The translations under genes and the position numbers were made by a program. Below the pieces are notes generated by a model. That model was given only the letters and a program-made list of their open reading frames with translations, made no database searches and was not told the DNA's origin. Below are positions 1 through 9,117 of a stretch of DNA of 64,000 nucleotides, in pieces. Source of the stretch: Euborellia annulipes (lineage: Eukaryota > Arthropoda > Insecta > Dermaptera > Anisolabididae); assembly GCA_023213315.1 (NCBI GenBank), contig JAKCPI010005716.1, forward strand, positions 43,400-107,399. Reading direction: 5' to 3'. Numbering within the stretch: the stretch's first letter is position 1; every line of letters starts with the position of its first letter.

Positions 1-56
1 CTCAAGAAATTCTAGATGAAAAACCTTTTTCCAAAAGACATATATACATGTACCAT

Positions 57-1816
57 TAGGGTGGCTCTTAGCTACTACTGGGGAAAAATTTTTTTGAGAT
101 TTTTTTTTGACGCTACCCCTAGTTTGGTGCCATTGGCTAAAAAAATAACCTGTGTAAAATTTCAGCTCAATCGGATAAGGAGAAAGGGTGCCCCAAAGGC
201 CCTGAAAATCGAAAAAAAAAATATTCATTTTATTTATTTATCTTGTTAAATATAAATTATATACAAAAAAGTGTTATATAAAAGTTGTAGATCTATAAAA
301 AATACACATAATAACATCTATCAGTTTTTTATGTACGGCTAACGGTTTCAGAGAAAACAGCGAAAATCCATTTTTACTTTCTCTTACCTATACATGTAAT
401 ATATATAGAGAGAGAAAATATTTGGTTTCATGTAATAAATTTGATGTCGAAATTTTGATGGATATACAAGTTTTGAGATCCCCTGAGTCCAAAAAAAATG
501 GTTTATGGAACATGGTCTGTCTCGGTGGGGGTGGAGTGGGAGTGGGAGTAGGGGTGTTTTGTGAACAAAATATCTCATGAACGAAAAGAGCTAGGAGGTT
601 GAAATTTTATATTTAATTAAAGTACCCCCCTGGCACGTGACACGAAGCTTTAGAACAAAATCGGCCAAGAAGTACTAGTACTTTACTGATGTACTTTTTC
701 AGTTTTTTTATTTTCGATTTTCTCAAAATTCGTTCAAACGATTTTGATTAAAATTCATAAATCAATTATTTTTTAGATGATCTTTGAAATATATATTCTC
801 ATTTTGCCTTGAAATATTATTACTCTTGTACTTCATAGAAAGATAGGATCAATGGTACTCCCTATAACAAAATATAAATATTTTTCTATATTTATAAATT
901 TTACATTTTAAAATTCACATGTACCATACTTTTGGACACTAAATTTATGTTGACACGAAAAATTTGGTGTGATAAGCACAGAACAACTTTCAAATAATTT
1001 TTCTATCATGAGAACCATTGATCCTATCTTTCTATGAAGTACAAGAGTAATGTGTGCTTCAAAATATTTCAAAGCAAAATGAGAATATATATTTCAAAGA
1101 TCATCTAAAAAATAATTGATTTATGAATTTTAATCAAAATCGTTAGAACGAATTTTGAGAAAATCGAAAATAAAAAAAACTGAAAAAGTACATCAGTAAA
1201 GTACTAGTACTTCTTGGCCGATTTTGTTCTAAAGCTTCGTGTCACGTGCCAGGGGGGTACTTTAATTAAATATAAAATTTCAACCTCCTAGCTCTTTTCG
1301 TTCATGAGATATTTTGTTCACAAAACACCCCCACCCCCACTCCCACTCCACCCCCACCGAGACAGACCATGTTGCATAAACCATTTTTTTGGACTCAGGG
1401 GATCTCAAAACTTGTATATCCATCAAAATTTCGACATCAAATTTATTACATGAAACCAAATATTTTCTCTCTCTATATATATTACATGTATAGGTAAGAG
1501 AAAGTAAAAAATGGATTTTCGCTGTTTTCTCTGAAACCGTTAGCCGTACATAAAAAACTGATAGATGTTATTATGTGTATTTTTTATAGATCTACAACTT
1601 TTATATAACACTTTTTTGTATATAATTTATATTTAACAAGATAAATAAATAAAATTAATATTTTCTGATTTTTTTTCGATTTTCAGGGCTCTTGGGGCAC
1701 CCTTTCCCCTTATCCGATTGAGCTGAAATTTTACACAGGTTATTTTTTTGCCAATGGCACCAAACTAGGGGGTAGCGCGAATAAATTTCCAACTTCGAAA
1801 AATAAGAGCCACCCTA
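57..1816. mobile_element. Palindromic TAGGGTGGC element, copy 1
   Basis: A 1.76-kb, nearly perfect inverted repeat. It begins TAGGGTGGCTCTTAGC and ends with the reverse complement, apart from scattered differences. It is flanked by the 9-bp direct repeat atgtaccat (48-56 and 1817-1825), read as a target-site duplication. Each arm of about 0.9 kb has roughly 320 bp of its own terminal sequence followed by an F-repeat half: the TTTACTTTCTCTTACC hairpin near 376, the AGTACTAGTACT core near 673, and the GTGTGATAAGCACAGAAC segment near the centre. Arms this long with a 9-bp duplication suggest a Mutator-type non-autonomous element, which is inference from architecture because no transposase is present. 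The short open frames inside are not convincing genes. Confidence 0.85.
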
Positions 1817-1821
1817 ATGTA

Positions 1822-2033
1822 CCATCTATTGCAATAGTATTGAGAATAAAGCCCGGAAGTTAGGCAGCCCAAATGGCAGCTGGTCTATCTAAGAAATATC
1901 TTTTTCAAAGCAGACAATAGGGCGGTGGGCCTTTATTACCATAAAAATTTATCTTTTTAATATATTAGTGAACGTGTACTATTTGGGCTGCCTAACTGCC
2001 GGGCTTTATTCTCACTACTATTGCAATAGATGG
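1822..2033. mobile_element. Small palindromic MITE (TA-flanked)
   Basis: The ends are CCATCTATTGCAATAGTA and its reverse complement, with about 54-bp inverted arms that include the shared stretch GAATAAAGCCCGG. TA dinucleotides at 1820-1821 and 2034-2035 fit a Tc1/mariner-type duplication. The 9-bp duplication of the neighbouring large palindrome overlaps this element's left tip, so the large element inserted into the MITE's edge. Confidence 0.7.
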
Positions 2034-2035
2034 TA

Positions 2036-2630
2036 TATCCCTATAGAGATCCCTGTTCGTGTCCATCAAAATAAAATAATAATATATTATTTTTTTTGTA
2101 ATTGAAATTTGTTTGTAAGCTACCACTTATTTTCAAGTAAAGCCCTAATATTCAGTATTTTTACTAGACGGAATATGTAAGTAGGTTAAAAAAAAATGAA
2201 TTGAATATCGAATAAATTTAAAATATATAGATATTTTTTAAATCAATATTTCAATATAAATTAATTTTCGATATTGAAATACCCACCCTCCTTTTATTTC
2301 CAACCTAAAAGAGCACAATTATTTATTTTTCGTAAATCATTATATATTTATTTATAATTGGTTTATTTCGCAATGATTATAAAAAAAGGAAGTATTGTTT
2401 TAATTATATATAAAATTTTAATTATATTTTATTGGAGTTTTCTAAAAAAGAAAAATAAAATTTCATTTAAAAAAGACAAAATATTCCCACAAACATACAA
2501 AAAAAAAAAAAATGACTTGACAATCAACTCGAAATGAAGTTAAAACATTCATTGAATTTTGTTAAAAGAACTCGCATTTTTTGTTAATCAAATCTCGCAG
2601 TTGTTAGTGATTTTTTTTATACAAATATAA
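2036..2630. other. AT-rich intergenic stretch
   Basis: Homopolymer-rich AT sequence with no open frame of protein-like composition and no recognised repeat boundary. Confidence 0.6.
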
Positions 2631-3284
2631 AAATCTGGTGTGACAAGCACAGAACACAACTTTCGATTACCGAAGGTAAGAGAAAGTTGTGTGCTATGCT
2701 TGTCACACCAGATTTTTTGTGTCGACATATATTTAGTTCCCGACAGTACGGTACATTCGATTTTCAAGATGTACAATTTATAAGTAGGCCTATGTGAAAA
2801 TATTTATATTTTGTTACCATGGCAACCATTTCTCCTATCTTTTCTATGGAGTACAAGAGTAAAGTGGTCTTCAGAAGATTTCAATGACAAAATGAGAATA
2901 TACATTTTAAAGAGAATCTAAAAAACAGTGGATTTATGAATTCTAATTAAAATCATTGGAGCGAATTTTGAGAAAATCGAAAAAAAACTGAAAAAGTGCA
3001 TCAGTAAAGTACTAGTACTTTTTGGTCGATTTTGTTCAAAAGCTTAGTGTCACGTCCCATGGGGGTGCCTAACTTAAATATAAAATTTCACCCTCGTAGC
3101 TCTTTTCGTTCTTGAGATATTTTGTTCACACAGACACACAGACAGAGCCATGTCGCGAAAACCACTTTTTTGGATTCAGGGGACCTCAAAACGTGAAGAT
3201 CCATCAAAATCTCGACATCGAATTTTTGACATGAATCCAATACTTTCTCTATATATTAACAAATATATAGAGGTAAGAGAAAGT
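2631..3284 (+). repeat. F repeat, full-length copy
   Basis: Representative copy of the dominant interspersed repeat. It opens with the hairpin AATCTGGTGTGACAAGCAC ... GCTTGTCACACCAGATT (2632-2721). A middle section follows that includes ACCATGGCAACCATTTCTCC and the palindrome AGTACTAGTACT near 3009. The AGACAGAGCCATGTCGCGAA segment comes next. The 3' end is a hairpin pairing CTTTCTCT with AGGTAAGAGAAAGT. No clear target duplication flanks it and no protein is encoded, so the superfamily is unknown. Confidence 0.8.
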
Positions 3285-3554
3285 AAATAAGAATAAAGAA
3301 AAAAATAGGATAACAATAAATTTATATCATTTAAAATAATTGTTAACATCAACTTTTTAAAGGGTTTGAAATAATTCGCATATTTTCTTCCTTAGAAGAT
3401 TTTTTGACAATTGGTTTTATTAACGAAAACACCTTTTGTTTTTAAAATAAAACAATTTAAAAATAAAAAAAAATCCCAGATTGAAAGTAGGAAAACATCT
3501 TTCGACATTACTGACCTTTCGGACCATATTGCGGAACAATAAAACCACAAATCC

Positions 3555-3620
3555 ATTTTTACTTTCTCTTACCTCTATATATGTTAATATATAGACAGAG
3601 AAAGTATTGGATTCATGTCT
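3555..3620 (-). repeat. F repeat, solitary 3' hairpin end
   Basis: Only the terminal hairpin (TTACTTTCTCTTACCTC ... GAGAAAGTATTGGATTCATG) is present. It lies within the intron just downstream of the glycerate kinase exon in gene orientation. Lone ends also occur elsewhere, so this end is either more stable or more mobile than the rest of the repeat. Confidence 0.7.
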
Positions 3621-3653
3621 TCTTAAATTGCTTATAAAGTATAGTATATTTAC

Positions 3654-3977
3654 CTGAAATAATGCAAAAGTGTTAGGTAATTGGTGGCCGGTAATTTTTT
3701 GCGAAACAGGCACAATGACGGCGCCTCTAGTCTCCCAACGGGGGATTGTGATATTAACAAAAGCTGAGGTCATTCGCAATGCGGCTTTGCCAAATCCGAT
3801 GACGAGCAATTGCTCACCAGGTTGAGCAAGGGTGTTTGGTCCAGATGAGCCTGGTGTGGTGACCACAAGACGTCCATCGGCAGCCACCACCACAGAGTGA
3901 CGGATGAGGTGCTCCGGTTCAACCGCTATGACAGCCTCTTGGAAGAGACGTCGGCCCTCATGCCGAAGACGTTCCAT
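3654..3977 (-). CDS. GLYCTK: Glycerate kinase, early coding exon (partial gene)
   Basis: Glycerate kinase phosphorylates D-glycerate using ATP in serine and fructose catabolism. The exon encodes 108 residues starting MERLRHEGRRLFQEAV. It continues through the glycine-containing strand LLVIGFGKAALRM, which matches the LVGFGKAVLGM segment near the N-terminus of the animal enzyme. It ends at FALFQ on a strong donor, CAG|GTAAAT, in phase 0. The reading frame opens one codon earlier with GTG, but the ATG at 3977 is the sensible start. A TTGGTTGTAG acceptor-like site just upstream (about 3986) leaves open a preceding exon, for instance one for a targeting peptide. No further exon is visible down to base 1, where the DNA is repeats. 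The exon is clearly richer in GC than its surroundings. Identification is firm at family level; completeness of the gene is unknown. Confidence 0.85.
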
Positions 3978-3980
3978 CAC

Positions 3981-4285
3981 TTTGCTACAACCAACAAACC
4001 ACTAGATCATTAGCGACTCTCCAACTTCAATTCAAGCTAAGAAAATCCCCAAGAGGGGAGGGCATGACTTCGGAAATCTAAATAAACTTTAAGAATATAT
4101 CCAAAGATCTAAATATCTAAGTTAAAAAAACCAAACAAACCAATACAAAACCAAACTAACCGACAGGATGAAGAAGGAGATGGAGTGAAAACTCCGAGGC
4201 CCGAGCCATCTCATTAAATAAAAGAAAAATATGGTGTCACTAGTCATACAGCACACAAATTTCTCTTACATTTAGTAATTTAAAG
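3981..4285. other. Upstream flank of the glycerate kinase exon
   Basis: Non-repetitive, moderately AT-rich sequence that would hold the 5' leader or promoter if the first exon is the one called here. A small hairpin, GAGATGG...CCATCTC, lies near 4170-4213. No clear TATA or initiator can be defended. Confidence 0.35.
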
Positions 4286-4345
4286 TTATGTTATGTCAGG
4301 ATGTGCAGGTTCTCTGCAGTCAGGAGATTAAAATAAAAAATTTCT

Positions 4346-4392
4346 ATTTGTCGACGTTTCGGTCGCCAATCACGACCTTCATCAGGACAAAT
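4346..4392 (-). ncRNA. Hammerhead-ribozyme-like motif
   Basis: Read on the minus strand: stem I ATTTGTC, core CTGATGA, stem II GGTCG/CGACC, core GAAAC, triplet GTC, stem I GACAAAT. The two stem I strands are perfectly complementary. Stem III is collapsed to one or two pairs, as in the minimal type I forms known from Penelope-like elements. Activity is not shown by sequence alone. Confidence 0.6.
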
Positions 4393-4575
4393 ATTGTCAA
4401 TTATACACGATCTTAGGTATTTTAATATTCATTGCAATTAAATACAATTTCTCTCTGAATAAGAGACCTCCAAGCTGCAAGTAAATGATAATATTTTTGT
4501 ACATATCAAAGTAGAGAGAAATTGTATTTAATTGCAATGAATATTAAAAAACCAAAGATAGTGTATAATTGACAA

Positions 4576-4624
4576 TATTTGCCCTGATGAAAGTCGTGAT
4601 TGGCGACCGAAACGTCGGCAAATA
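4576..4624 (+). ncRNA. Hammerhead-ribozyme-like motif
   Basis: Stem I TATTTGCC pairs with GGCAAATA around the core CTGATGA (4584-4590), stem II GTCG/CGAC, GAAAC (4609-4613) and GTC. Compared with the inverted partner at 4346-4392, the stem I pair changes from T-A to C-G on both strands, a compensatory change that keeps pairing. Confidence 0.6.
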
Positions 4625-4710
4625 GAAATTAAATAAAAGATTTTTTTATTTAATCTCCTGGCTGGAAAGTCCCTGCGCATCCTGACTAAATCTCTACAGC
4701 CATAAAACAT

Positions 4711-5034
4711 CCATTTGTTGTGTCCTGTGCTTGTCACACCAGAGTCGAGATATATTTATAAATAGTTCCCGACAGTAGGACCTACATTAGATAGAATTCA
4801 AGATATAAGATTTATAAACATAGAAAAATATATATATTTTATTATCATGGCAACCATTTTTCCTATGAAGTGTACAAGAGTAAAGTTTGCTCCAAACAAT
4901 TTCAAGAGCAAAATGTGAAAATACATTTTAAAGAGAGTTTAAAAAAATAATTAATTTATGAATTTTAATAGTTGGAGTGAATTTTGAGAAAATTGAAAAA
5001 AACTGAAAAAGCTCATTTGATATAATTAATCACC
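4711..5034 (+). repeat. F repeat, truncated copy
   Basis: Begins inside the 5' hairpin (GTGCTTGTCACACCAGA), runs through TCATGGCAACCATTTTTCC and ends at AAAACTGAAAAAGCTCAT. The 3' half is missing. Confidence 0.65.
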
Positions 5035-5160
5035 CCCGGGAAATTCTTTACCCATTAAAAAAAATCCATGAAAATCGGTCCAGTAGTTTCGGAGTCTATG
5101 CGCTACAAACAGACAAACAAACAGACAGACAGACTTTGTTTTTTATATAATATTATAGAT
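5035..5160 (+). repeat. LINE-like 3' tail fragment
   Basis: Contains ATGAAAATCGGTCCAGTAGT, then TACAAACAGACAAACAAAC and a TTTTATATAATATTATAGAT end. This layout is common at the 3' ends of invertebrate retroposon families. No coding sequence is attached. Confidence 0.45.
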
Positions 5161-5629
5161 GTGGATAACATAGTTAAATCATATTAATTTAAAAACAAAA
5201 ATGTTCAATTTTCAATAAGGAATCAAAATAATCTAAAAACCAATTAATAATTTCTTATTCTAACAAATCAAGTTTTAAAAGTTGTTATATTATCATTTGA
5301 ACATAAAATAAATGCGAAAGTTATGAAATAAAATTATTATTAAAAAAAAAAAAATTTGATTTTTTTTTTTTTTAAATTATCTTATTTTTCGTTGATTATT
5401 TCAAAACTATTGAGTTTTCGAAAAAAAGAAAATGTCAAACTTAAGTTTTTAAAATTATAATATAACAAAAAAAAAAAAAAAAGTAAAAATTGAAAATTCC
5501 ATTAACTAGCCAACCAAATATGACGTGATAAAGAGCAAGAAATATAAATTGTAAATAATTTTTGAATTGAACTTATTTTATTATAAAAATATATATATCT
5601 CACGCGTGTTCAAAAATTAATTGCCTTTC
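5161..5629. repeat. AT-rich region with B-repeat sequence
   Basis: 5161-5330 is similar, inverted, to 8945-9115 (shared AAACAAAAATGTTCAATTTT and TTGAACATAAAATAAATG-like segments). 5380-5480 contains the GATTATTTCAAAACTATTGA box found in other B repeats at 8560, 43740, 41540 and 61470. Confidence 0.45.
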
Positions 5630-6042
5630 ATTAATTAAGAGTTCTATAAACATTTAAAAATTATTAATTAGACAATCTATAAATTATAAAAAAAAAAAAA
5701 TGAGCCCGAGTCTCTTTATAAATTCCCAGATCTACAAAGCTAATTAAAATGGAGCTCAGAGGAAATCCATTTTGAATAAATTATAACCAGTCACTGGATA
5801 AATAAATTATTAATCCTAATTATTGAGGGATATTTCTAAATAAAAAACATGTTTTAATTTTTATTAATTAACAAATCGGATTTGAATTTAAAATATAACT
5901 ATTATTTATTTATTTTTAAATCGTAATTATGGATTAAATTTGTTACTATATACTAACATATAGAGGGTAGGTCATCCAACTTTTGGAATTTGAATCAGCT
6001 ATAAAAAAAATTCATAATTTCGAAAAAATATTCATTAGATTT

Positions 6043-6834
6043 GCTTTCTCTTACCTATATATGTTAATACAGTAGAACCTCGATAAGTTAAAGTTCAAGG
6101 GAAACGGTTAGAAATTTGAGTTATCGAGTTTTTTACTTATCGAGAGTTGAAGTTAGAGAGGTTATTGAATATAATTTTTAACGTACCGAGGTTTATTGAC
6201 TTTGGGCACGTGAGTGAAAAAGGAATTTCGTTTGATCTATTTGTTTATTTAGAATAGTTTAGTTAAATATAAATTAAATTAATAGATTTATTTGTTTACA
6301 AAAAAATCAGTAATTTTTTTCTGCTTCATGTATTTTTGATTTTCTGCATCAACTATTTTTTCGATGATATGTAAAGGAATACTTTAAGTTATAGAGGTCA
6401 CCAAAATATTATTTTAAGTTATCGAGGGCTATGCTCAAAATATTTGTTTAAGTTACAGAGGTTTTGTTCTTTAAGTAATAGAGGTTTTACGCTGTCAAGG
6501 GAAGGGAATTTAAAAAATTTTTAAGTTACGGAGGTTTTGAACTTAGCGAGGTTTAACTTATCGAGGTTCTACTGTATATAGAGAGAAAACATTGGATTCA
6601 TGTCAAAATTCGACGTTGAGATTTTGATGGATATACACGTTTTAAGGTCCCCTGAAAGGGTGAAAATAAGCTTTTAAACAAAGACCAAAGACCAAAAAGG
6701 ACTAGTACTTTATTAAAGCACTTTTTCAGTTTTTTTCGATTTTTTCAAAATTCCCTCCAACGATTTTGATTAAAATTGAAAAGTCAATTATTTTTTATAT
6801 GCTCTTTAAAATGTATATTCTCATTTTGACATTG
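6043..6834 (-). repeat. F repeat, interrupted and truncated copy
   Basis: Reads CTTTCTCTTACCTATATATG into the 3' hairpin, is broken by the MITE at 6070-6574, then resumes GAGAGAAAACATTGGATTCA and continues to ATTCTCATTTTGACATTG. The 5' hairpin is absent; a G-rich/C-rich tract follows. Confidence 0.7.
6070..6574. mobile_element. pogo/Tigger-like MITE
   Basis: Perfect terminal inverted repeats of at least 23 bp beginning CAGTAGAACCTCGATAAGTT, flanked by TA on both sides (6068-6069, 6575-6576). Ends of this kind are typical of the pogo branch of Tc1/mariner elements. The interior has no transposase but repeats an AAGTTAYNGAGGT-type motif at least five times between about 6380 and 6560, apparently derived from the ends. 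Confidence 0.85.
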
Positions 6835-6965
6835 GGGGGGGGGGCACTCACCCCCCCCCCAAAGGCTCTGATTTTTTTAAGATTTTATATTATTTTTGTT
6901 TTAGTATATATTTATATATATATTATTATCAATATACTAAAACAAATTGATGTAAAATACAAAAA

Positions 6966-7026
6966 AGGTTCTGATGAAGGCTACCGAAATGGCCGAAACG
7001 AAAAGGGATGCATCCTGACGTTAACC
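6966..7026 (+). ncRNA. Hammerhead-ribozyme-like motif with long loop III
   Basis: Stem I AGGTT (6966-6970) is followed by CTGATGA (6971-6977), a short stem II (GGC/GCC), GAAAC (6995-6999), a stem III domain containing the self-complementary GGATGCATCC, a GTT triplet, then AACCT which closes stem I. This order matches a type I hammerhead. It is the only copy here with a substantial helix III region. Confidence 0.5.
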
Positions 7027-7132
7027 TAAAAAGTCTCTGAAAAAAGAATTGCTTTTTAATCAAACAATTCTCCTCTCCAGCGCTCCATCCTGCTAAAAAA
7101 CACATGAAGGAAACTACAAATTAACCTACAGA

Positions 7133-7401
7133 CAAGGGCGGATAGGGGGGGGGGTAAAGGGGGGTAATTACTCCCTCCTGAGATTTGAAAAAAATACTTT
7201 TTTTTCGAAAAAAAATTTATTTTTAATGTAAAATTTTAAAAATTAATACTTTAAAATTTGTTTTGCATTTATATACTGGCAAGCAAGTAGAGAATGCGCC
7301 TTTAAATTTCCGAAATTAAGAAAAAATAGTGTGCTGTGCGACCAGTCATACCAGATTACCCCCCCCCCCCCCCCCGAGAAACACCTCTGCATCCGCCCTT
7401 G
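7133..7401 (+). mobile_element. hAT-like MITE (CAAGGGCGGAT ends), copy 1
   Basis: 269 bp, flanked by the perfect 8-bp duplication cctacaga (7125-7132 and 7402-7409). The ends are CAAGGGCGGATAGGGG and ATCCGCCCTTG. Long G and C runs lie just inside the ends and could pair. Near its right end it contains TGTGCTGTGCGACCAGTCAT, a piece of the F-repeat 5' hairpin. Confidence 0.85.
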
Positions 7402-7409
7402 CCTACAGA

Positions 7410-7970
7410 TAATCATATTAAAACAGGTGTCACATCAAAAATAGAAATATCTTTTGGCCAAATTAGAGTACCTATTTGTAAGTAAATTTTAAGAAAAAAA
7501 AAGTTTGCCCCCCCCCCCCCCCCCCAAGAAAAAGTTGAAATGACGCTAGTGCCTGTATAGTAGAAAGTAAAAATAAAATGAATTTGCAAAAAATAAAAAG
7601 ATAGGCAACACCTTCAGCGCCTTTTGCTCTTCTCTTTCATTAATTTAATACAAACTTTTAATTGAAGAAATTTCCCTAACAACTATGCAGCAGCAGCAGC
7701 TTCTTTAAACCAACTGATTTCGAAAATCACAATCCATAATTAAATAAGTTAATGGCTTATTTTATTTTTTTTTTATTTTACAAACAGCAAGAAATTTTAG
7801 ACAACTACTAATTTGTTAAGAGAGACGCATCACACAAATAAGAGAGCAACTTGCTTGAGGATTTTATAATATCTAATACCATAGAAGATTTATAATTTTA
7901 AATCAAATAAATAAAATATACCAAATTTATTTAGAGCCACAAAGGGATTGATGCCGTATTATTTCAGAAT
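7410..7970. other. AT-rich spacer with C run
   Basis: Holds a poly(C) tract near 7508-7525 followed by AAGAAAAAGTTGAAATGACG, possibly a degraded end of another transposon. A short CAG repeat lies near 7688-7700. No gene is supported. Confidence 0.4.
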
Positions 7971-7974
7971 GATT

Positions 7975-8500
7975 TTTACTTTCTCTTACCCTATATATGA
8001 AATATATAGAGAGAGAAAGTATTGCGATCATGTCAAAAATTCGATGTCGAGATTTTGATGGATATAGGCCTACATGTTTTGAGGTCCCCTGAGTCCAAAA
8101 AAGTGGGTCCCGCAAATTGGTCTGTGTGTGTGTGTGCGCGCGTGTGTCTGTGTGTGTGTGTGTCTGTGTGGACAGATTTTTAGCATGAAGGAATTGAGCT
8201 ACCGGAGTGAAATTTTATATTTAACTTAGGTACCTTCCCAGAATCTCAAAATAAGCTTTTGAACAAAATCGGCCAAAAAGTACTAGTACTTTACTGATGT
8301 ACTTTTTCAGTTTTTTTCGATTTTCTCAAAACTCCCTCCAAGGATTTTTTTTTAAATTCATAAATCAACTATTTTTTAGATGCGCTTTAAAATATATATT
8401 CTCATTTTGCCGTTGAAATCTTCTGAAGACCACTTTACTCTTGTTCTTCATAGGAATGATAGGAAAAATGGTTTCCATGGTAACCGAATTTAAATATTTT
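7975..8500 (-). repeat. F repeat, partial copy
   Basis: 3' hairpin ACTTTCTCTTACCCTATATA ... GAGAGAAAGTATTGCGATCA, a (TG)n tract at 8123-8166 replacing the usual CAGACAGACC region, the AGTACTAGTACT core near 8280, and truncation before the 5' hairpin. It shares the GCGATCATGTC variant with the lone end at 10970-11065. Confidence 0.75.
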
Positions 8501-8559
8501 TCTTTTTATTAGATTAAAAATCAATTATTATTTAAATTCCCATTTATTTTTATTTTATT

Positions 8560-8930
8560 TCTGTCTTTAATTGTTTGATTTTTTATCAAAATTAACGAAA
8601 ATTTTCTATTTCTTCTTTGATTATTTCAAAAACTATTCAGTTTTCGAAAAAATGTCAAAGAATAAAAACTTTTAAAATAGAGTATTTTATCATAATATAA
8701 CAAAAAAAATTGAAAATTTTTGAAAAAACTTTTTAAGTAAAGTACTACTTCCAAGTGACGTATTTACTCCAAAAGTTGATAGAAATCTACAATTTTAGTG
8801 TAAGGAGCATATACCAAATTTCATCTATCTAGCTGCTTTGATTTTTAAGCAATTATGTTCACACACACACAACCAGACGTAATTCCAAAAGAATATACGA
8901 GAAAGTCTCGGGGAAGTCATTCCCCATATT
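8560..8930 (+). repeat. B repeat (F-related subfamily)
   Basis: Contains GATTATTTCAAAAACTATTC, AAAAATGTCAAAGAATAAAA, GTACTACTTCCAAGTGACG and CTCCAAAAGTTGATAGAAAT, then a TATACGAGAAAGTCTC end. Related sequence occurs at 43700-44105 and, inverted, at 57178-57480. Its ACTTTCTCGTATA terminus resembles the F-repeat end. Confidence 0.55.
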
Positions 8931-9117
8931 TTAAATAATTATTATGTGATTTTTAACTTTCACTATTATTTTATGTTTAAATGATATATATAACAAATTT
9001 TAAAATTTGATTTGTTAGAATAAGAAATTATTAATTTGTGTTTAGATTATTTTTCGTTTCTTATTGAAAAATGAACATTTTTGTTTTTAAATTAATATGA
9101 TTTAACTCTGTTATCCG

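Larger units (their letters stand above)
4290..4695. mobile_element. Foldback pair of Penelope-like tails
   Basis: An inverted repeat whose arms each contain a CCAGGAGATTAAA-type or CAGGAGATTAAAATAAA-type segment, the TTTCTATTTG box and a hammerhead-like motif. The outer boundaries carry TCAGGATG and its complement. The ribozyme-like motif in tails of this sort is a known property of Penelope-like retroelements. No reverse transcriptase remains. Confidence 0.55.

Noticed and set aside
2631..3284. F repeat as a Helitron
   Set aside because: It starts near TC and has terminal hairpins, but no CTRR terminus or clear A|T insertion site was found and no Rep-helicase sequence is present. Left as unclassified.
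3420..3980. A 186-residue open frame read as one protein
   Set aside because: Only 3654-3977 is glycerate kinase. Beyond the CAG|GTAAAT donor the frame reads through intron and an F-repeat end, and the first codon is GTG rather than ATG.
5035..5160. Complete SINE or LINE
   Set aside because: Only a tail-like segment is present with no head or coding sequence, so it is listed as a fragment.
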